From assembly GCA_944391625.1 (NCBI GenBank), contig CALXUG010000014.1, positions 1-55,723 of the forward strand: DNA of 55,723 nt. Direction: 5' to 3'. Positions 42,838-52,101 of the stretch are shown one piece after another (positions within the stretch are counted from its first letter, which is position 1; every line of letters starts with the position of its first letter). This stretch comes from an uncultured Clostridia bacterium (lineage in GTDB: Bacteria; Bacillota; Peptococcia; Peptococcales; Peptococcaceae). The translations under genes were made by a program, and so were the position numbers. Under the pieces are notes generated by a model. That model was not told the DNA's origin and did not search any database. It saw nothing but the letters and a program-made list of their open reading frames with translations.

Positions 42838-43069
42838 AATGATTCCCCGTTTCTTCTATAGATTCCTTTTATTTTAGCATAGAGCCTCTAATTTGAATAG
42901 GGTTTCCCGGCAGATGGTTCAAAAACTTGCGGCATGTTGCTGTTTCCTTCAGAGCGTGCTTGAAGTGCGGTGAGGAATTGCTTGTATTTTGAAAAAACTT
43001 GCTTTATAATTGATTTTGTTGTAAGGAAATCAATTTAATTGGCTGCAGAAGCGAGAAGGAGGCGGTGTG

Positions 43070-43813
43070 ATGAAGCTGTCCAAAGGTAAAAAACATACTT
43101 TATGGCTAGCAGGTGGGTTCTTGTTGCTGGCCTGTATTTTTCAGTTTGCCTTGATTGGCTATCAGACTATTGTGTTGTTGTGTCTGGGCTTGTCTTTGTA
43201 TTCGCTATTGTGGAGTTTATTGCCGTATCGTTGGTTTCATCGGCTGCTGGCCGGAGCAGCGGTGGTGGGTGTACTTGTCATAGCCGTTATAGAGGTGCCC
43301 ATTGTTGCTGCTTCCCGTGGGGATGAGCAGGCCGATGCGCCTTATGTAATTGTGCTGGGCGCCGGTGTTAATGGCGATGTGCCGTCGCTTTCGCTGCAGA
43401 ACCGCTTGTTGGCAGCGCAGCGGTGGCTGACTAATCATCCTGACAGTAAGGCTATACTCAGCGGCGGGCAGGGATCGGGCGAAAATATCAGTGAGGCGCA
43501 GTGTATGTATCAGTGGCTGACCCAGTATGGCATAGCAGGAGAACGATTGCTGCTGGAGGACCAGTCCCGCTCTACAAGAGAAAATTTTAAATATTCAGCG
43601 GCGCTTTTGCAGGCAGATAACGGCGGCGCTTTGCCGGATCAGGTAGCGGTGATCAGCAGTGAATATCATCTTTATCGGGCCAGTCTTTTGGCGGAGCAGG
43701 CTGGGATTCATATGATAGGCGTGCCGGCCAAAACCACCTTGCCGGTGCTGCGTATCAACTATTTTCTGCGGGAAGCTGCTGCAGTGGGACGGCTGTGGGT
43801 GTTTGGGTATTGA
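43070..43813 (+). CDS. DUF218 family membrane protein (SanA/YdcF-like)
   Basis: This 247-aa protein has two or three N-terminal helices (to about residue 80) and a DUF218 domain with YVIVLGAGVNGDVPSLSLQNRLLAA, AILSGGQGSGENISEAQCM, LLLEDQSRSTRENFKYSA and SSEYHLYRASLLAEQ. Relatives affect envelope integrity (SanA, ElyC). GAGAAGGAGG precedes; ATG at 43070 has the better spacing than GTG at 43067. Confidence 0.88.
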   Translation: MKLSKGKKHTLWLAGGFLLLACIFQFALIGYQTIVLLCLGLSLYSLLWSLLPYRWFHRLLAGAAVVGVLVIAVIEVPIVAASRGDEQADAPYVIVLGAGVNGDVPSLSLQNRLLAAQRWLTNHPDSKAILSGGQGSGENISEAQCMYQWLTQYGIAGERLLLEDQSRSTRENFKYSAALLQADNGGALPDQVAVISSEYHLYRASLLAEQAGIHMIGVPAKTTLPVLRINYFLREAAAVGRLWVFGY

Positions 43814-43866
43814 TGTGTCCGGTAGTGACTGATATAAATATTTGACAGAAATGGGGCGAGCGTCAA

Positions 43867-44772
43867 ATGCTGCAGAAGAAAGAGATGCAGAAGCTATGTT
43901 ACATTTATATTTTAGCCGCAGGCAGCTTGTGGGGAACCATCGGGTTTTATTTTCATTATCTGTCCGATTTTGGGTTGGACAGGTTTCAGATTATGCTGCT
44001 GCGTATCGGCATTGCGGCTATCTTCTTAGGGATTTATATATTGCTTACCAACAGGCAGCTGTTTCGGATAGACTGGCGGGATCTTTGGATGTTTGCAGGG
44101 ACAGGAATCTGTAGTTTGATGTTTTTCAGCTATTGTTATTTTACCTGCATTGAATTGGTGTCGGTATCGGTGGCGGCGGTGCTGCTATATACATCGCCCA
44201 TGTTTGTTATGGTTTTATCGGTGATTTTGTTTGGGGAGAAATTTACGGTACGCAAGGCCGCAGTTGTGCTGATGACTTTTGCCGGCTGTGTGCTGGTAAC
44301 CGGCATAAGCGGCGGCAATACCATAGGGATGAACGGAATCCTGATTGGTCTTGCCTCCGGTTTTGGCTATGCGTTATACAGCATATTCAGTACCTATGCC
44401 CTTAAAAAATATCACAGCATTACCATTACATTTTACACCTTTGTGCTGGCAGCGTTGGCTACATTGCCGTTTAGCCGGATGAATCAGATGCTGCCTCTTA
44501 TACAGGAGCCCAAGGTTTTGTTATATGGATTGGGTTTGGGAATATTGGCCTGCTTGTTTCCTTATTTGCTGTATACCCGAGGGCTGACCGGTGTAGCGGC
44601 CAGCCATGCAGCGGTGCTGGCTACAGTGGAGCCGGTTGTTGCAACAATCATAGGCGTTGCCTGGTTTGGAGACGGTATGACACCGGGCAAATTGATGGGA
44701 ATTGTTTTCATTCTGGCAGGCATTATAGTTTTAAATACGAAAGCGGAACCCGATCATGCTGCGGCAAGATGA
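43867..44772 (+). CDS. EamA/DMT-family transporter
   Basis: This 301-aa protein has ten helices in two EamA repeats, typical of drug/metabolite transporters such as RhaT- or YdcZ-type permeases. The blocks GSLWGTIGFYFHYLSDFGLD, ELVSVSVAAVLLYTSPMFVMVLSVILFGE and its repeat GVAASHAAVLATVEPVVATIIGVAWFGD are visible. The ribosome site is weak. The transported compound is unknown. Confidence 0.88.
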   Translation: MLQKKEMQKLCYIYILAAGSLWGTIGFYFHYLSDFGLDRFQIMLLRIGIAAIFLGIYILLTNRQLFRIDWRDLWMFAGTGICSLMFFSYCYFTCIELVSVSVAAVLLYTSPMFVMVLSVILFGEKFTVRKAAVVLMTFAGCVLVTGISGGNTIGMNGILIGLASGFGYALYSIFSTYALKKYHSITITFYTFVLAALATLPFSRMNQMLPLIQEPKVLLYGLGLGILACLFPYLLYTRGLTGVAASHAAVLATVEPVVATIIGVAWFGDGMTPGKLMGIVFILAGIIVLNTKAEPDHAAAR

Positions 44773-44799
44773 ATAAAAAAGAAAAAGTGCATATAACGA

Positions 44800-44848
44800 C
44801 AAAACGACGTTTTCCAAATGAAATAGATTTGGAGAACGTCGTTTTTTA
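44800..44848. terminator. Bidirectional terminator
   Basis: AAAACGACGTTTTCCAAAT pairs with ATTTGGAGAACGTCGTTTT around a short loop with one irregular position, followed by TT. It lies between the converging EamA and MarR genes. Confidence 0.85.
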
Positions 44849-44901
44849 GGCTGTAATAAACTTATTTTGCAGCAATCTTTTCTTAATAAAAATCCACAGC
44901 A

Positions 44902-45345
44902 TTATTCCTGCATTTTTTTCAGAATGCGCAGAATGGTTTGCAGCGATGCTACCAGATCCTGCCGATCCTGTTTTGGCAGCCGTTCAAATTTTTTTTCTAA
45001 AGATTGATGCAGGTGTTCTTTTGTTTCGTGCAGAAATGTTTTACCAGAGGACGTGAGACGGATCAATACCAGCTTGCGGTTGCTTTCATCATGAAAACGG
45101 TCCACATAGCCGGCTTCCACCAGCAGTGCAACTGCCCTTGTTGCCTGTTCTTTGGAGGAAGCAATATAAGTGGCCACCTGGGTCATGTTTAAAGATTCGT
45201 TGCTCATCAAAGCCAATAAGATAAAGAACTGACTTTTGGTTAAATGAATGGATTTCATTTCAATTTCGTTCAGTACAATCTTGTGGTACATCGGCATCAT
45301 TTCCAGCAATGCCGAAATGGATGGATCTGAATTTTGAGTATCCAC
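44902..45345 (-). CDS. MarR-family transcriptional regulator
   Basis: This 147-aa protein has the MarR winged helix fold: LTKSQFFILLALMSNESLNM, VATYIASSKEQATRAVALLVEAGYV as recognition helix, and the wing DESNRKLVLIRLTSSGK. The GTG at 45345 is chosen because GAGGTGA lies 5 nt upstream; an in-frame ATG at 45375 has no such site. A perfect inverted repeat lies 40 bp upstream, between this gene and the divergent citrate synthase gene, so it probably controls itself and perhaps that gene. Confidence 0.9.
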   Translation of the reverse strand: MDTQNSDPSISALLEMMPMYHKIVLNEIEMKSIHLTKSQFFILLALMSNESLNMTQVATYIASSKEQATRAVALLVEAGYVDRFHDESNRKLVLIRLTSSGKTFLHETKEHLHQSLEKKFERLPKQDRQDLVASLQTILRILKKMQE

Positions 45346-45384
45346 AGACTCACCTCTTCTTTTTTCATAGTACAAAATAATACT

Positions 45385-45407
45385 GTTAGTATAACTTTAA
45401 TACTAAC
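45385..45407. promoter_or_regulatory. Probable MarR operator
   Basis: GTTAGTAT (45385-45392) and ATACTAAC (45400-45407) form a perfect 8-bp inverted repeat with a 7-bp spacer, a typical MarR site. It lies 12 bp upstream of the citrate synthase -35 box. Confidence 0.7.
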
Positions 45408-45419
45408 AAAAGTCAATGA

Positions 45420-45448
45420 TTGACAAAAATCAATTATTAAAGTAAAAT
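45420..45448 (+). promoter_or_regulatory. Promoter of citrate synthase
   Basis: TTGACA (45420-45425), a 17-bp spacer and TAAAAT (45443-45448). Confidence 0.75.
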
Positions 45449-45499
45449 AAATATACATGAAACTAGTTTGGGCACATACAACACGGGAGGTAATGGTAT

Positions 45500-46864
45500 A
45501 TGAGCAAAACAACCAATATGATGGATTACATGGCGGAGAAAGCAGTTATCTGTGAAGAAAATTGCCGGATCGATTACAAACTGTACGATGAATATGGCGT
45601 CAAAAAAGGATTACGTGATAAAAATGGGATGGGTGTGCTGGCAGGGCTCACCAATATCTCCCATATTCAGGCTTACGATACCAATGAAAACGGCGAAAAG
45701 GTGCCCTGCGACGGTAAATTACTGTATCGAGGCTATAATGTAAATGATCTGGTGCGGGGCTTTGTAGAGGAAAAACGTTTTGGTTTTGAAGAAACCACCT
45801 ATTTATTGCTGTTTGGTCAGTTACCAAATCCGCAGGAACTGCAGGAATTTACCGAAACTTTGGCGCAGCTGCGCACCTTACCGACCAACTTTACCCGTGA
45901 TGTCATTATGAAAGCGCCCAGTAAAGATATTATGAATACCTTATCACGCAGTATTCTGACTCTGGCTTCTTATGATGATAACCCGTCCGATTTATCCATG
46001 AGCAATGTACTGCGGCAGTGTTTGATGATGATCAGCGTGTTCCCTATGCTGACTGTGTATGGCTATCAGGCATATAATCATTACGAATGTGATGACAGCT
46101 TATATATTCATCGGCCGGACCCAAAACTGGGCATGGCGGAAAATATTTTGCGCATGCTGCGGCCGGATAAACAATATACCGACTTGGAGGCCCATGTGCT
46201 GGATATTGCTCTGGTGCTGCATATGGAGCATGGCGGCGGCAACAACTCATCTTTTACTACCCATGTGGTAACTTCGTCCGGTTCCGACTCCTACTCGGTA
46301 ATTGCTGCGGCGTTGTCCTCGCTGAAGGGGCCTAAGCATGGCGGGGCTAACATTAAAGTGGTAGAAATGATGAATGATTTAAAGAAACACGTGACAGATA
46401 TTACAGATGAACAGCAAGTGCGGGCTTATCTGGAACAAATTGTTGATAAGCAGGCATTTGACCGCAAAGGTTTGATTTATGGCATGGGCCATGCTGTTTA
46501 CAGTATATCCGATCCCCGCGCGTTGATTTTCAAAGGCTTTGTAGAGCAGTTAGCCAAAGAGAAAGATCATTATGATGATTACGCATTATATGCGCTGGTA
46601 GAAGAACTGGCGCCGCAGGTCATTGCGGAAAAACGGAAAATCTACAAGGGCGTCAGCGCCAATGTGGACTTCTACAGCGGTTTTGTGTACAGCTTGCTTA
46701 ATATTCCAGAAGAATTATATACGCCTATTTTTGCTATGGCGCGTATTGTAGGCTGGAGCGCGCACAGACTGGAAGAATTGACCAATGTAGATAAAATTAT
46801 TCGTCCTGCTTACCGCAGCATTGGCGGCGAAAAGGATTACACCGAATTATCACAGAGAGATTAA
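45500..46864 (+). CDS. gltA: Citrate synthase family enzyme
   Basis: This enzyme condenses acetyl-CoA (or propionyl-CoA) with oxaloacetate. The 454-aa protein has the active-site blocks MEHGGGNNSSF, GPKHGGAN, GMGHAVYSISDPRA and NVDFYSGFVYSLL with the catalytic His and Asp residues. The N-terminal extension of about 60 residues and the total length fit the longer form common in anaerobic Bacillota. GGGAGG precedes the ATG. It stands alone, divergent from a MarR gene, and not with other citric-acid-cycle genes. Citrate versus 2-methylcitrate activity cannot be separated by eye. Confidence 0.93.
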   Translation: MSKTTNMMDYMAEKAVICEENCRIDYKLYDEYGVKKGLRDKNGMGVLAGLTNISHIQAYDTNENGEKVPCDGKLLYRGYNVNDLVRGFVEEKRFGFEETTYLLLFGQLPNPQELQEFTETLAQLRTLPTNFTRDVIMKAPSKDIMNTLSRSILTLASYDDNPSDLSMSNVLRQCLMMISVFPMLTVYGYQAYNHYECDDSLYIHRPDPKLGMAENILRMLRPDKQYTDLEAHVLDIALVLHMEHGGGNNSSFTTHVVTSSGSDSYSVIAAALSSLKGPKHGGANIKVVEMMNDLKKHVTDITDEQQVRAYLEQIVDKQAFDRKGLIYGMGHAVYSISDPRALIFKGFVEQLAKEKDHYDDYALYALVEELAPQVIAEKRKIYKGVSANVDFYSGFVYSLLNIPEELYTPIFAMARIVGWSAHRLEELTNVDKIIRPAYRSIGGEKDYTELSQRD

Positions 46865-46934
46865 TTAAAAAAATAAAAAAGGGTAAAATTTTATATTGCC
46901 GGAGACTGTCATACAGGCAGGAAAATCAGCAATC

Positions 46935-46996
46935 AAAAAAGAACTTTTCCTTGTAGCCGGTTTGTGTGACCGGACAATTCAGAAAAGTTCTTTTTG
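46935..46996. terminator. Bidirectional terminator between citrate synthase and queF
   Basis: AAAAAGAACTTTTC pairs with GAAAAGTTCTTTTT, and an inner CCGGT/ACCGG stem caps the loop. Confidence 0.85.
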
Positions 46997-47037
46997 TTTA
47001 TTTCCCACTATTTATTTACACAGCTGTGTAATTTATT

Positions 47038-47535
47038 TTAGCGATTATCTACTTTTTCAGGGTATAGATCATGGTTTGCCAATCGGTTGAATGCCACCTC
47101 GGCCCATGGTGTACCCGGTTGTCCGTAGTTGCAGTATGGATCAATAGAAATACCGCCGCGAGGGGTAAACTTGCCCCACACCTCAATGTATTTGGGTTCC
47201 ATCAGCCGAATTAAATCTTTCATGATGATGTTCACGCAGTCTTCGTGGAAATCGCCGTGATTGCGGAAACTGAACAGATACAGTTTTAATGACTTGCTTT
47301 CTACCATGCGTTCTCCCGGTACATAGGAAATATAAATGGTAGCAAAGTCCGGCTGGCCTGTCATAGGGCAGAGGCTGGTAAATTCAGGACAATTAAATTT
47401 TACGAAATAATCGTTTTCCGGATGTTTATTGGGGAAGGTTTCCAATACTTCCGGCGCATAATTGTCGGGATATTTTGTTTTTTGATTGCCAAGCTGGGTG
47501 ATACCCTGCAAATCTTGTTGGGTTCTGCCTGCCAT
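47038..47535 (-). CDS. queF: NADPH-dependent 7-cyano-7-deazaguanine reductase
   Basis: QueF reduces preQ0 to preQ1 in queuosine synthesis. The 165-aa single-domain protein has the catalytic Cys in [17 protein letters not shown], the QueF motif [20 protein letters not shown] for NADPH and substrate, and [16 protein letters not shown]. The ATG at 47535 follows AAGGAG by about 7 nt. No preQ1 riboswitch core was seen upstream. Other queuosine genes are not in the window. Confidence 0.96.
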   Translation of the reverse strand: MAGRTQQDLQGITQLGNQKTKYPDNYAPEVLETFPNKHPENDYFVKFNCPEFTSLCPMTGQPDFATIYISYVPGERMVESKSLKLYLFSFRNHGDFHEDCVNIIMKDLIRLMEPKYIEVWGKFTPRGGISIDPYCNYGQPGTPWAEVAFNRLANHDLYPEKVDNR

Positions 47536-47633
47536 AAGCACACTCCTTTGTTTAAGAATCTGTAGTTAACTATACCAAATTTCATATTGTTCCGCAAGAA
47601 GTTTGCGCGTAAAAACAGAAAGGGGCTGGTTGT

Positions 47634-48092
47634 ATGAAAAAAGAAAAGAAACTCACCTGGCAGGCAGCGGTGCTGTCAGCCGCCGGCATTGCCGGAACCG
47701 TACTGTGGCAGAAAAAAGATTTGGTGAAAGCCATAGCGCAGCTGCATCGTTATCCCAATGGCTGGGTGTTGCTGCAGCGGGAACCGGAGGTCTTTCTGAC
47801 CAAACAGACAGATAAAAGCAAAGAAAATTTGTTTGAATATTTGCGGCAAAGTCCGTGGCGTTTGGTGGACCAAGTGGCAGACGGCTATTTCTGGATGAAT
47901 GAAAAAGAAGAAATTTTGCTGTTGACCCAGAAAAAAGTGATGAAGGACTATTGGAGCTGGACAGCCTCCCGTTCCTTCTTTCAGGCAGCTGCCGAGGCGC
48001 AAAAGCCCATTGAATTTGATGAGTATGATTATGATATGACCCAGGTGGAGGATGAGCCGGAGAATCCGGCTGATAAACAGCCGACAGAATAA
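47634..48092 (+). CDS. Hypothetical protein with N-terminal hydrophobic helix
   Basis: I do not recognise this 152-aa protein. One hydrophobic segment (about 9-25, QAAVLSAAGIAGTVLW) may anchor it, followed by a soluble region and an acidic C-terminus (EFDEYDYDMTQVEDEPE). GAAAGGGG lies upstream of the ATG. A terminator follows. Confidence 0.65.
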   Translation: MKKEKKLTWQAAVLSAAGIAGTVLWQKKDLVKAIAQLHRYPNGWVLLQREPEVFLTKQTDKSKENLFEYLRQSPWRLVDQVADGYFWMNEKEEILLLTQKKVMKDYWSWTASRSFFQAAAEAQKPIEFDEYDYDMTQVEDEPENPADKQPTE

Positions 48093-48105
48093 CAGTTTAT
48101 AGTGG

Positions 48106-48152
48106 AAAGCAGACATTTACCAATAATTTTTGGTAGAATGCCTGCTTTTTTA
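48106..48152. terminator. Terminator
   Basis: AAAGCAG (48106-48112) pairs with CTGCTTT (48142-48148) plus an inner TACCA/TGGTA stem, followed by TTT. Confidence 0.75.
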
Positions 48153-48191
48153 TTTATCCAAAGACAATTTGCAGATTGGTTATCAGTCACA

Positions 48192-48923
48192 TTATTGGGG
48201 ATTCTGCGCAGACAGATAATTGTTGATGCCCAGATAAACGGCCCAGGCCAACTGCTGCTGATAAGCAGGGTCCTGCAGTTTGGCAGCTTCTTCCTGGTTA
48301 GATAAAAAGCCGCATTCTACGATAACGGTTGGTACAGCTGCATTTTTGAATAAATAGGTGTCTTCCCGGGGTAAAGCTTCTCTGTCATAATCGCCCAGCT
48401 GTTCTACCAGCATTTGCTGAATGGCCTGCGCCAGTTTTTGACTTTCCGGGTCTTCCGGATTATAAAAAGTTTGCGCGCCCTGCCATTTATCGTTGGGGAT
48501 GCTGTTGCAGTGAATGGAGATAAAGTAATCGGCTTTGGCCTGCTCGCTCATTTGGATGCGTTGCTCCAAATCGGCCCGCTGCTGCAATAATAATTTTTCT
48601 TCTTTGCTTTCCGGCGGAATCAAATCGGTGTCGGCCCGTCTGGTCATAACCACCTGTGCGCCGGTTTCCTCCAGCAATTGATCCAGTTTCAGCGCAATGT
48701 CCAGATTAATCTCCTTTTCCAGCACCTTGTCTTCGTTGACTCTGCCGGGGAACGTGCCGCCGTGTCCCGGGTCTACCAGAAAGGTTTTCTCTCCCATAAT
48801 CCAGGATAAAGTGGGTGAGGTGGCAGGCTGATTATTTAAAATCATAAAAAAACCACCGACCACAAGCAATGCGCTGATAATTACCACTGTAAGAAAGCTG
48901 CGTCGGCGAAATAGTAAAAACAT
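48192..48923 (-). CDS. N-acetylmuramoyl-L-alanine amidase (Amidase_3)
   Basis: This cell-wall hydrolase cleaves the bond between N-acetylmuramic acid and the stem peptide. The 243-aa protein has an N-terminal membrane anchor (about 9-28) and an Amidase_3 domain: VDPGHGGTFPGRVNEDKVLEKEIN with the zinc His and Glu, ISIHCNSI with the second His, and VIVECGFLSNQEEA with the catalytic Glu. It resembles CwlD/AmiC-type enzymes. GGAGGT lies upstream. Confidence 0.93.
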   Translation of the reverse strand: MFLLFRRRSFLTVVIISALLVVGGFFMILNNQPATSPTLSWIMGEKTFLVDPGHGGTFPGRVNEDKVLEKEINLDIALKLDQLLEETGAQVVMTRRADTDLIPPESKEEKLLLQQRADLEQRIQMSEQAKADYFISIHCNSIPNDKWQGAQTFYNPEDPESQKLAQAIQQMLVEQLGDYDREALPREDTYLFKNAAVPTVIVECGFLSNQEEAAKLQDPAYQQQLAWAVYLGINNYLSAQNPQ

Positions 48924-49022
48924 AATAAGACCTCCTTTGACAGATAACAGTTTCTAGTAATAGATATGCGCAAACCCATGGAGTATGCTGTTTTTTTCTG
49001 ATTTTACGTTGGAACCAAGACT

Positions 49023-49039
49023 TTTACAAAGTCTTTACG
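49023..49039 (+). promoter_or_regulatory. Candidate Pho box upstream of alkaline phosphatase
   Basis: TTTACA (49023-49028) and TTTACG (49034-49039) are direct repeats with a 5-bp gap, the pattern of Bacillus PhoP sites. A further TTTACA lies at 49057. PhoP/PhoR genes are not in the window. Confidence 0.45.
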
Positions 49040-49127
49040 CACTGTGCAGTTTGTTTTTTACATTGCCTTGTTATCCTGAGTACATGGAAAAGACAACTTC
49101 TAAACGAGGGAAAAGGAGAATGTTACA

Positions 49128-50660
49128 ATGAAAAAACAAATGAAAAAAATTGCAGCATGTGCAGTTGTTGCTTGTATGGCAGTGTCCGCAGTGGGCTTTG
49201 CGGCACCCAATACCGATGGTAAAAATTTGAGTCCGGTACAGTCTATCAGCCAGAAGGCCGCAGCAGTAAACGCTAAGACCCCAAAATATGTATTTCTGTT
49301 TATCGGCGATGGCATGAGCTATCCGCAGATTCAGAGCACTTCCTACTATCTGGGCGCTAAAAACAGCAACGGCGGTGTACAAACTCAGGAGCTGAGCTTT
49401 ATGGATTTTCCGGTAGCAGGTTCTGCGCAAACCTTTGACAGCACATCGTTCTGTCCTGATTCTGCTTCTACTGCAACTTCCATTGCCACTGGCTATAAAA
49501 CCTACAGCGGCACCATCAATATGGACACCACCTTTACCAAATCCTATGAAACCATTGCAGAAAAACTGAAAGAGCAGAAAGGCTACAAAATCGGCGTGAT
49601 TTCTTCGGTAAACTTAAACCATGCCACACCGGCAGCCTTTTATGCCCATCAGAAATCCCGCAACAGTTATTATGAAATCGGGCAGGAACTGATTGAAAGC
49701 AACTTTGACTACTTTGCCGGCGGCGCACTGTTAAAACCGACAGGCAATAACAACGACAAAGAAAGCCTGTATCTGGTAGCAGAAAAGAACGGCTATCAGG
49801 TGGTAGACAGCCAGCAAGAGGCAGAAGCATTACAGCCGGAAGATGGCAAAAGTATTGTAATTGCTGAAACACTGGCCGATTCCGATTCCATCAGCTATGC
49901 GCTGGATGCCGACAGTCAGGAATGGCAGCTGGCAGATTATGTAGACAAAGGCATTGAAATGCTGGACGGCGATCAGGGCTTCTTTATGATGGTAGAAGGG
50001 GGCAAAATTGACTGGGCTTGCCACGCCAATGACGCCGGCTCTACCATTCATGACACAGCCGCTATGAGCAAAGCAGTAGACAGAGCCATCGAATTTTATA
50101 ACGCCCATCCTGATGAAACGCTGATTGTAGTAACAGGCGACCACGAAACCGGCGGTCTGACTATCGGTTTTGCAGGTACAGACTACGACACCTATCTGAC
50201 CAATCTGAACAATCAGAAAGTATCCTATGCCAAATTTGATGAAGACTATGTAGCTGGCTACAAAGCCAACAAAACTTCCTTTGAAGACGCTATGAAGGAC
50301 GTGAAAGCAAACTTTGGGCTGATGATGCCCGGCGATGCCGATGCTGCTAAAAATCCAAATCTGGTACTGACCGATTATGAAGTCAGCAAATTAAAAACCG
50401 CATATCAGAAAACTTTGACCATGAAGGATGATGACACCTTATCCCAGGCAGAATATGTATTATATGGCAGCTACGAACCGTTCAGTGTAACCGTAACCCA
50501 TATCCTGAATAATAAATCCGGCATCAACTTTGCCTCCTATGCCCATACTGGCCTGCCAGTTCCAGTATTCGCGCAGGGTGTAGGCTGCGACAGCTTTGAA
50601 GGCTACTACGACAACACAGACATTTACGACAAAATGGCTGCGCTGCTGCAGGTAAAATAA
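49128..50660 (+). CDS. phoA: Secreted alkaline phosphatase (PhoA family)
   Basis: This exported metalloenzyme releases phosphate from phosphomonoesters. The 510-aa protein has a signal peptide (KKIAACAVVACMAVSAVGFAA). Active-site landmarks: FIGDGMSYPQI (metal Asp), CPDSASTATSIATG with the nucleophilic Ser, VEGGKIDWACHAND, VTGDHETGG and ASYAHTGLPVPV (metal His). AAAAGGAGAA precedes the ATG. The YibE/F gene starts 3 nt after its stop. A candidate Pho box upstream suggests induction by phosphate limitation. Confidence 0.95.
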   Translation: MKKQMKKIAACAVVACMAVSAVGFAAPNTDGKNLSPVQSISQKAAAVNAKTPKYVFLFIGDGMSYPQIQSTSYYLGAKNSNGGVQTQELSFMDFPVAGSAQTFDSTSFCPDSASTATSIATGYKTYSGTINMDTTFTKSYETIAEKLKEQKGYKIGVISSVNLNHATPAAFYAHQKSRNSYYEIGQELIESNFDYFAGGALLKPTGNNNDKESLYLVAEKNGYQVVDSQQEAEALQPEDGKSIVIAETLADSDSISYALDADSQEWQLADYVDKGIEMLDGDQGFFMMVEGGKIDWACHANDAGSTIHDTAAMSKAVDRAIEFYNAHPDETLIVVTGDHETGGLTIGFAGTDYDTYLTNLNNQKVSYAKFDEDYVAGYKANKTSFEDAMKDVKANFGLMMPGDADAAKNPNLVLTDYEVSKLKTAYQKTLTMKDDDTLSQAEYVLYGSYEPFSVTVTHILNNKSGINFASYAHTGLPVPVFAQGVGCDSFEGYYDNTDIYDKMAALLQVK

Positions 50661-50663
50661 ATA

Positions 50664-51821
50664 ATGATGGATAAGAAGCTGCATCAAAAACAAAGTTTCT
50701 TACACAGCATACAGAACAAAAAATTAATGCTGCCCGTTTTGGGCAGCATTTTGCTGGCTTTTGTACTGTGGCTGCTGCCCACCGGTTACGAAGATGCGCA
50801 GATTTATCAGGAGGCGGATCGCTGTCGGGCTCGTGTGGTAGATGTGGATAACAGCAGTATTATTGATACCGGTTTGGTGCGTTCCGGTGAGCAGCGCTGT
50901 ACGCTGGAACTGGAAACCGGTTTATTTGCCGGACAAACCGTTACCGGGATAAACATGCTGTCCGGTTCGCTGGAAGCAGATAAAATTTTTGCGCCCGGTG
51001 ATTTGGCCCAGGTGGTAGTCAGTTACGAAGGCGATACCGTTTTGACGGTGACCATGACTGACCATTTCCGCTTGTGGCAGGAAGGCGCTCTTGCTTTGCT
51101 TTTTGCTGTCTTTTTGTTTGCCTTTGCCGGCATTGCCGGTCTGCGGGCTATTTTATCCTTTGTGATTACGGTACTTATGCTGTGGAAGATACTGGTGCCC
51201 TGTTATTTAAACGGTTGGAATCCGGTTTTGACCGGTTTGCTGCTGGTGTTGGTCTTAACAGCGGTGATTATTTTGCTGGTGTATGGCTGGGAACGCAGAA
51301 CCATTGCGGCAGTATCGGGGGCTTTTCTGGGTATCTTAACAACCGCTCTGATGGGTGCCATATTTACCAATGCCTTTCGGATTCACGGCGCAGTCATGCC
51401 CTATTCCGAATCGTTGCTGTACAGCGGATACCAATATTTGAATTTAACCCAGATTTTCATGGCCAGTATCTTTATCGGCGCATCGGGCGCAGTGATGGAT
51501 TTGGCTGTGGATATTACATCTGCCGTTTATGAGGTGGTGCAGAAAAAGCCGGATATCAGCTGGCAGGAAGCAGCCCGCTCCGGCATGAATGTGGGACGGG
51601 CGGCCATGGGCACCATGACCACAACGCTGCTGTTGGCCTATTCGGGCGGTTATATTGCGCTGTTAATGGTATTTATGGCGCAGGGCACTCCCATTGATCA
51701 TATTTTGAACTATAAGTATGTTTCTGCCGAGATACTGGATACCATGGTGGGCAGTCTGGGCTTGGTGACGGTAGCGCCCTTCACCGCCTTGACCAGCGGA
51801 TTGCTGTTTGGCAAAAAATAA
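50664..51821 (+). CDS. YibE/F-family membrane protein
   Basis: This 385-aa protein has an N-terminal helix, an extracytoplasmic domain of about 100 residues (RARVVDVDNSSI onward) and eight or so C-terminal helices with the YibE/F signature SIFIGASGAVMDLAVDITSAVYEV. The family's function is unknown. It starts 3 nt after phoA, so it shares the transcript, but no functional link is established. Confidence 0.88.
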   Translation: MMDKKLHQKQSFLHSIQNKKLMLPVLGSILLAFVLWLLPTGYEDAQIYQEADRCRARVVDVDNSSIIDTGLVRSGEQRCTLELETGLFAGQTVTGINMLSGSLEADKIFAPGDLAQVVVSYEGDTVLTVTMTDHFRLWQEGALALLFAVFLFAFAGIAGLRAILSFVITVLMLWKILVPCYLNGWNPVLTGLLLVLVLTAVIILLVYGWERRTIAAVSGAFLGILTTALMGAIFTNAFRIHGAVMPYSESLLYSGYQYLNLTQIFMASIFIGASGAVMDLAVDITSAVYEVVQKKPDISWQEAARSGMNVGRAAMGTMTTTLLLAYSGGYIALLMVFMAQGTPIDHILNYKYVSAEILDTMVGSLGLVTVAPFTALTSGLLFGKK

Positions 51822-51853
51822 TTGCAGGCGGGGCTTTGCTTGTTCCGTTTTTC

Positions 51854-51887
51854 TGCCAATGGGTATTGCCTGTTGGCAGTTTTTTTA
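51854..51887 (+). terminator. Terminator of the phoA-yibE/F operon
   Basis: CTGCCAA (51854-51860) pairs with TTGGCAG (51874-51880), followed by seven T. Confidence 0.85.
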
Positions 51888-52101
51888 TTGTGCGCATAGC
51901 TGCGTTTCTGCCCAGCGATACTTTTGCTGCCGAGAAGATTTGGTATCTGGTTGTTTTTTTGTGCGGCAAACTGTTATAATAAAGGCGTTCTGCTTTGGAG
52001 AGCAGTTTGATATATATACATAAATGCAGGATTTCTGTTTATCTGACAGGAAGCATTCCTGTAGAAAGTGTGGTTGATGTTTGGGAAAGGGCGGTCTGAC
52101 G

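Noticed and set aside
47536-47600. preQ1 riboswitch upstream of queF
   Set aside because: The conserved aptamer core was not found in the short leader.
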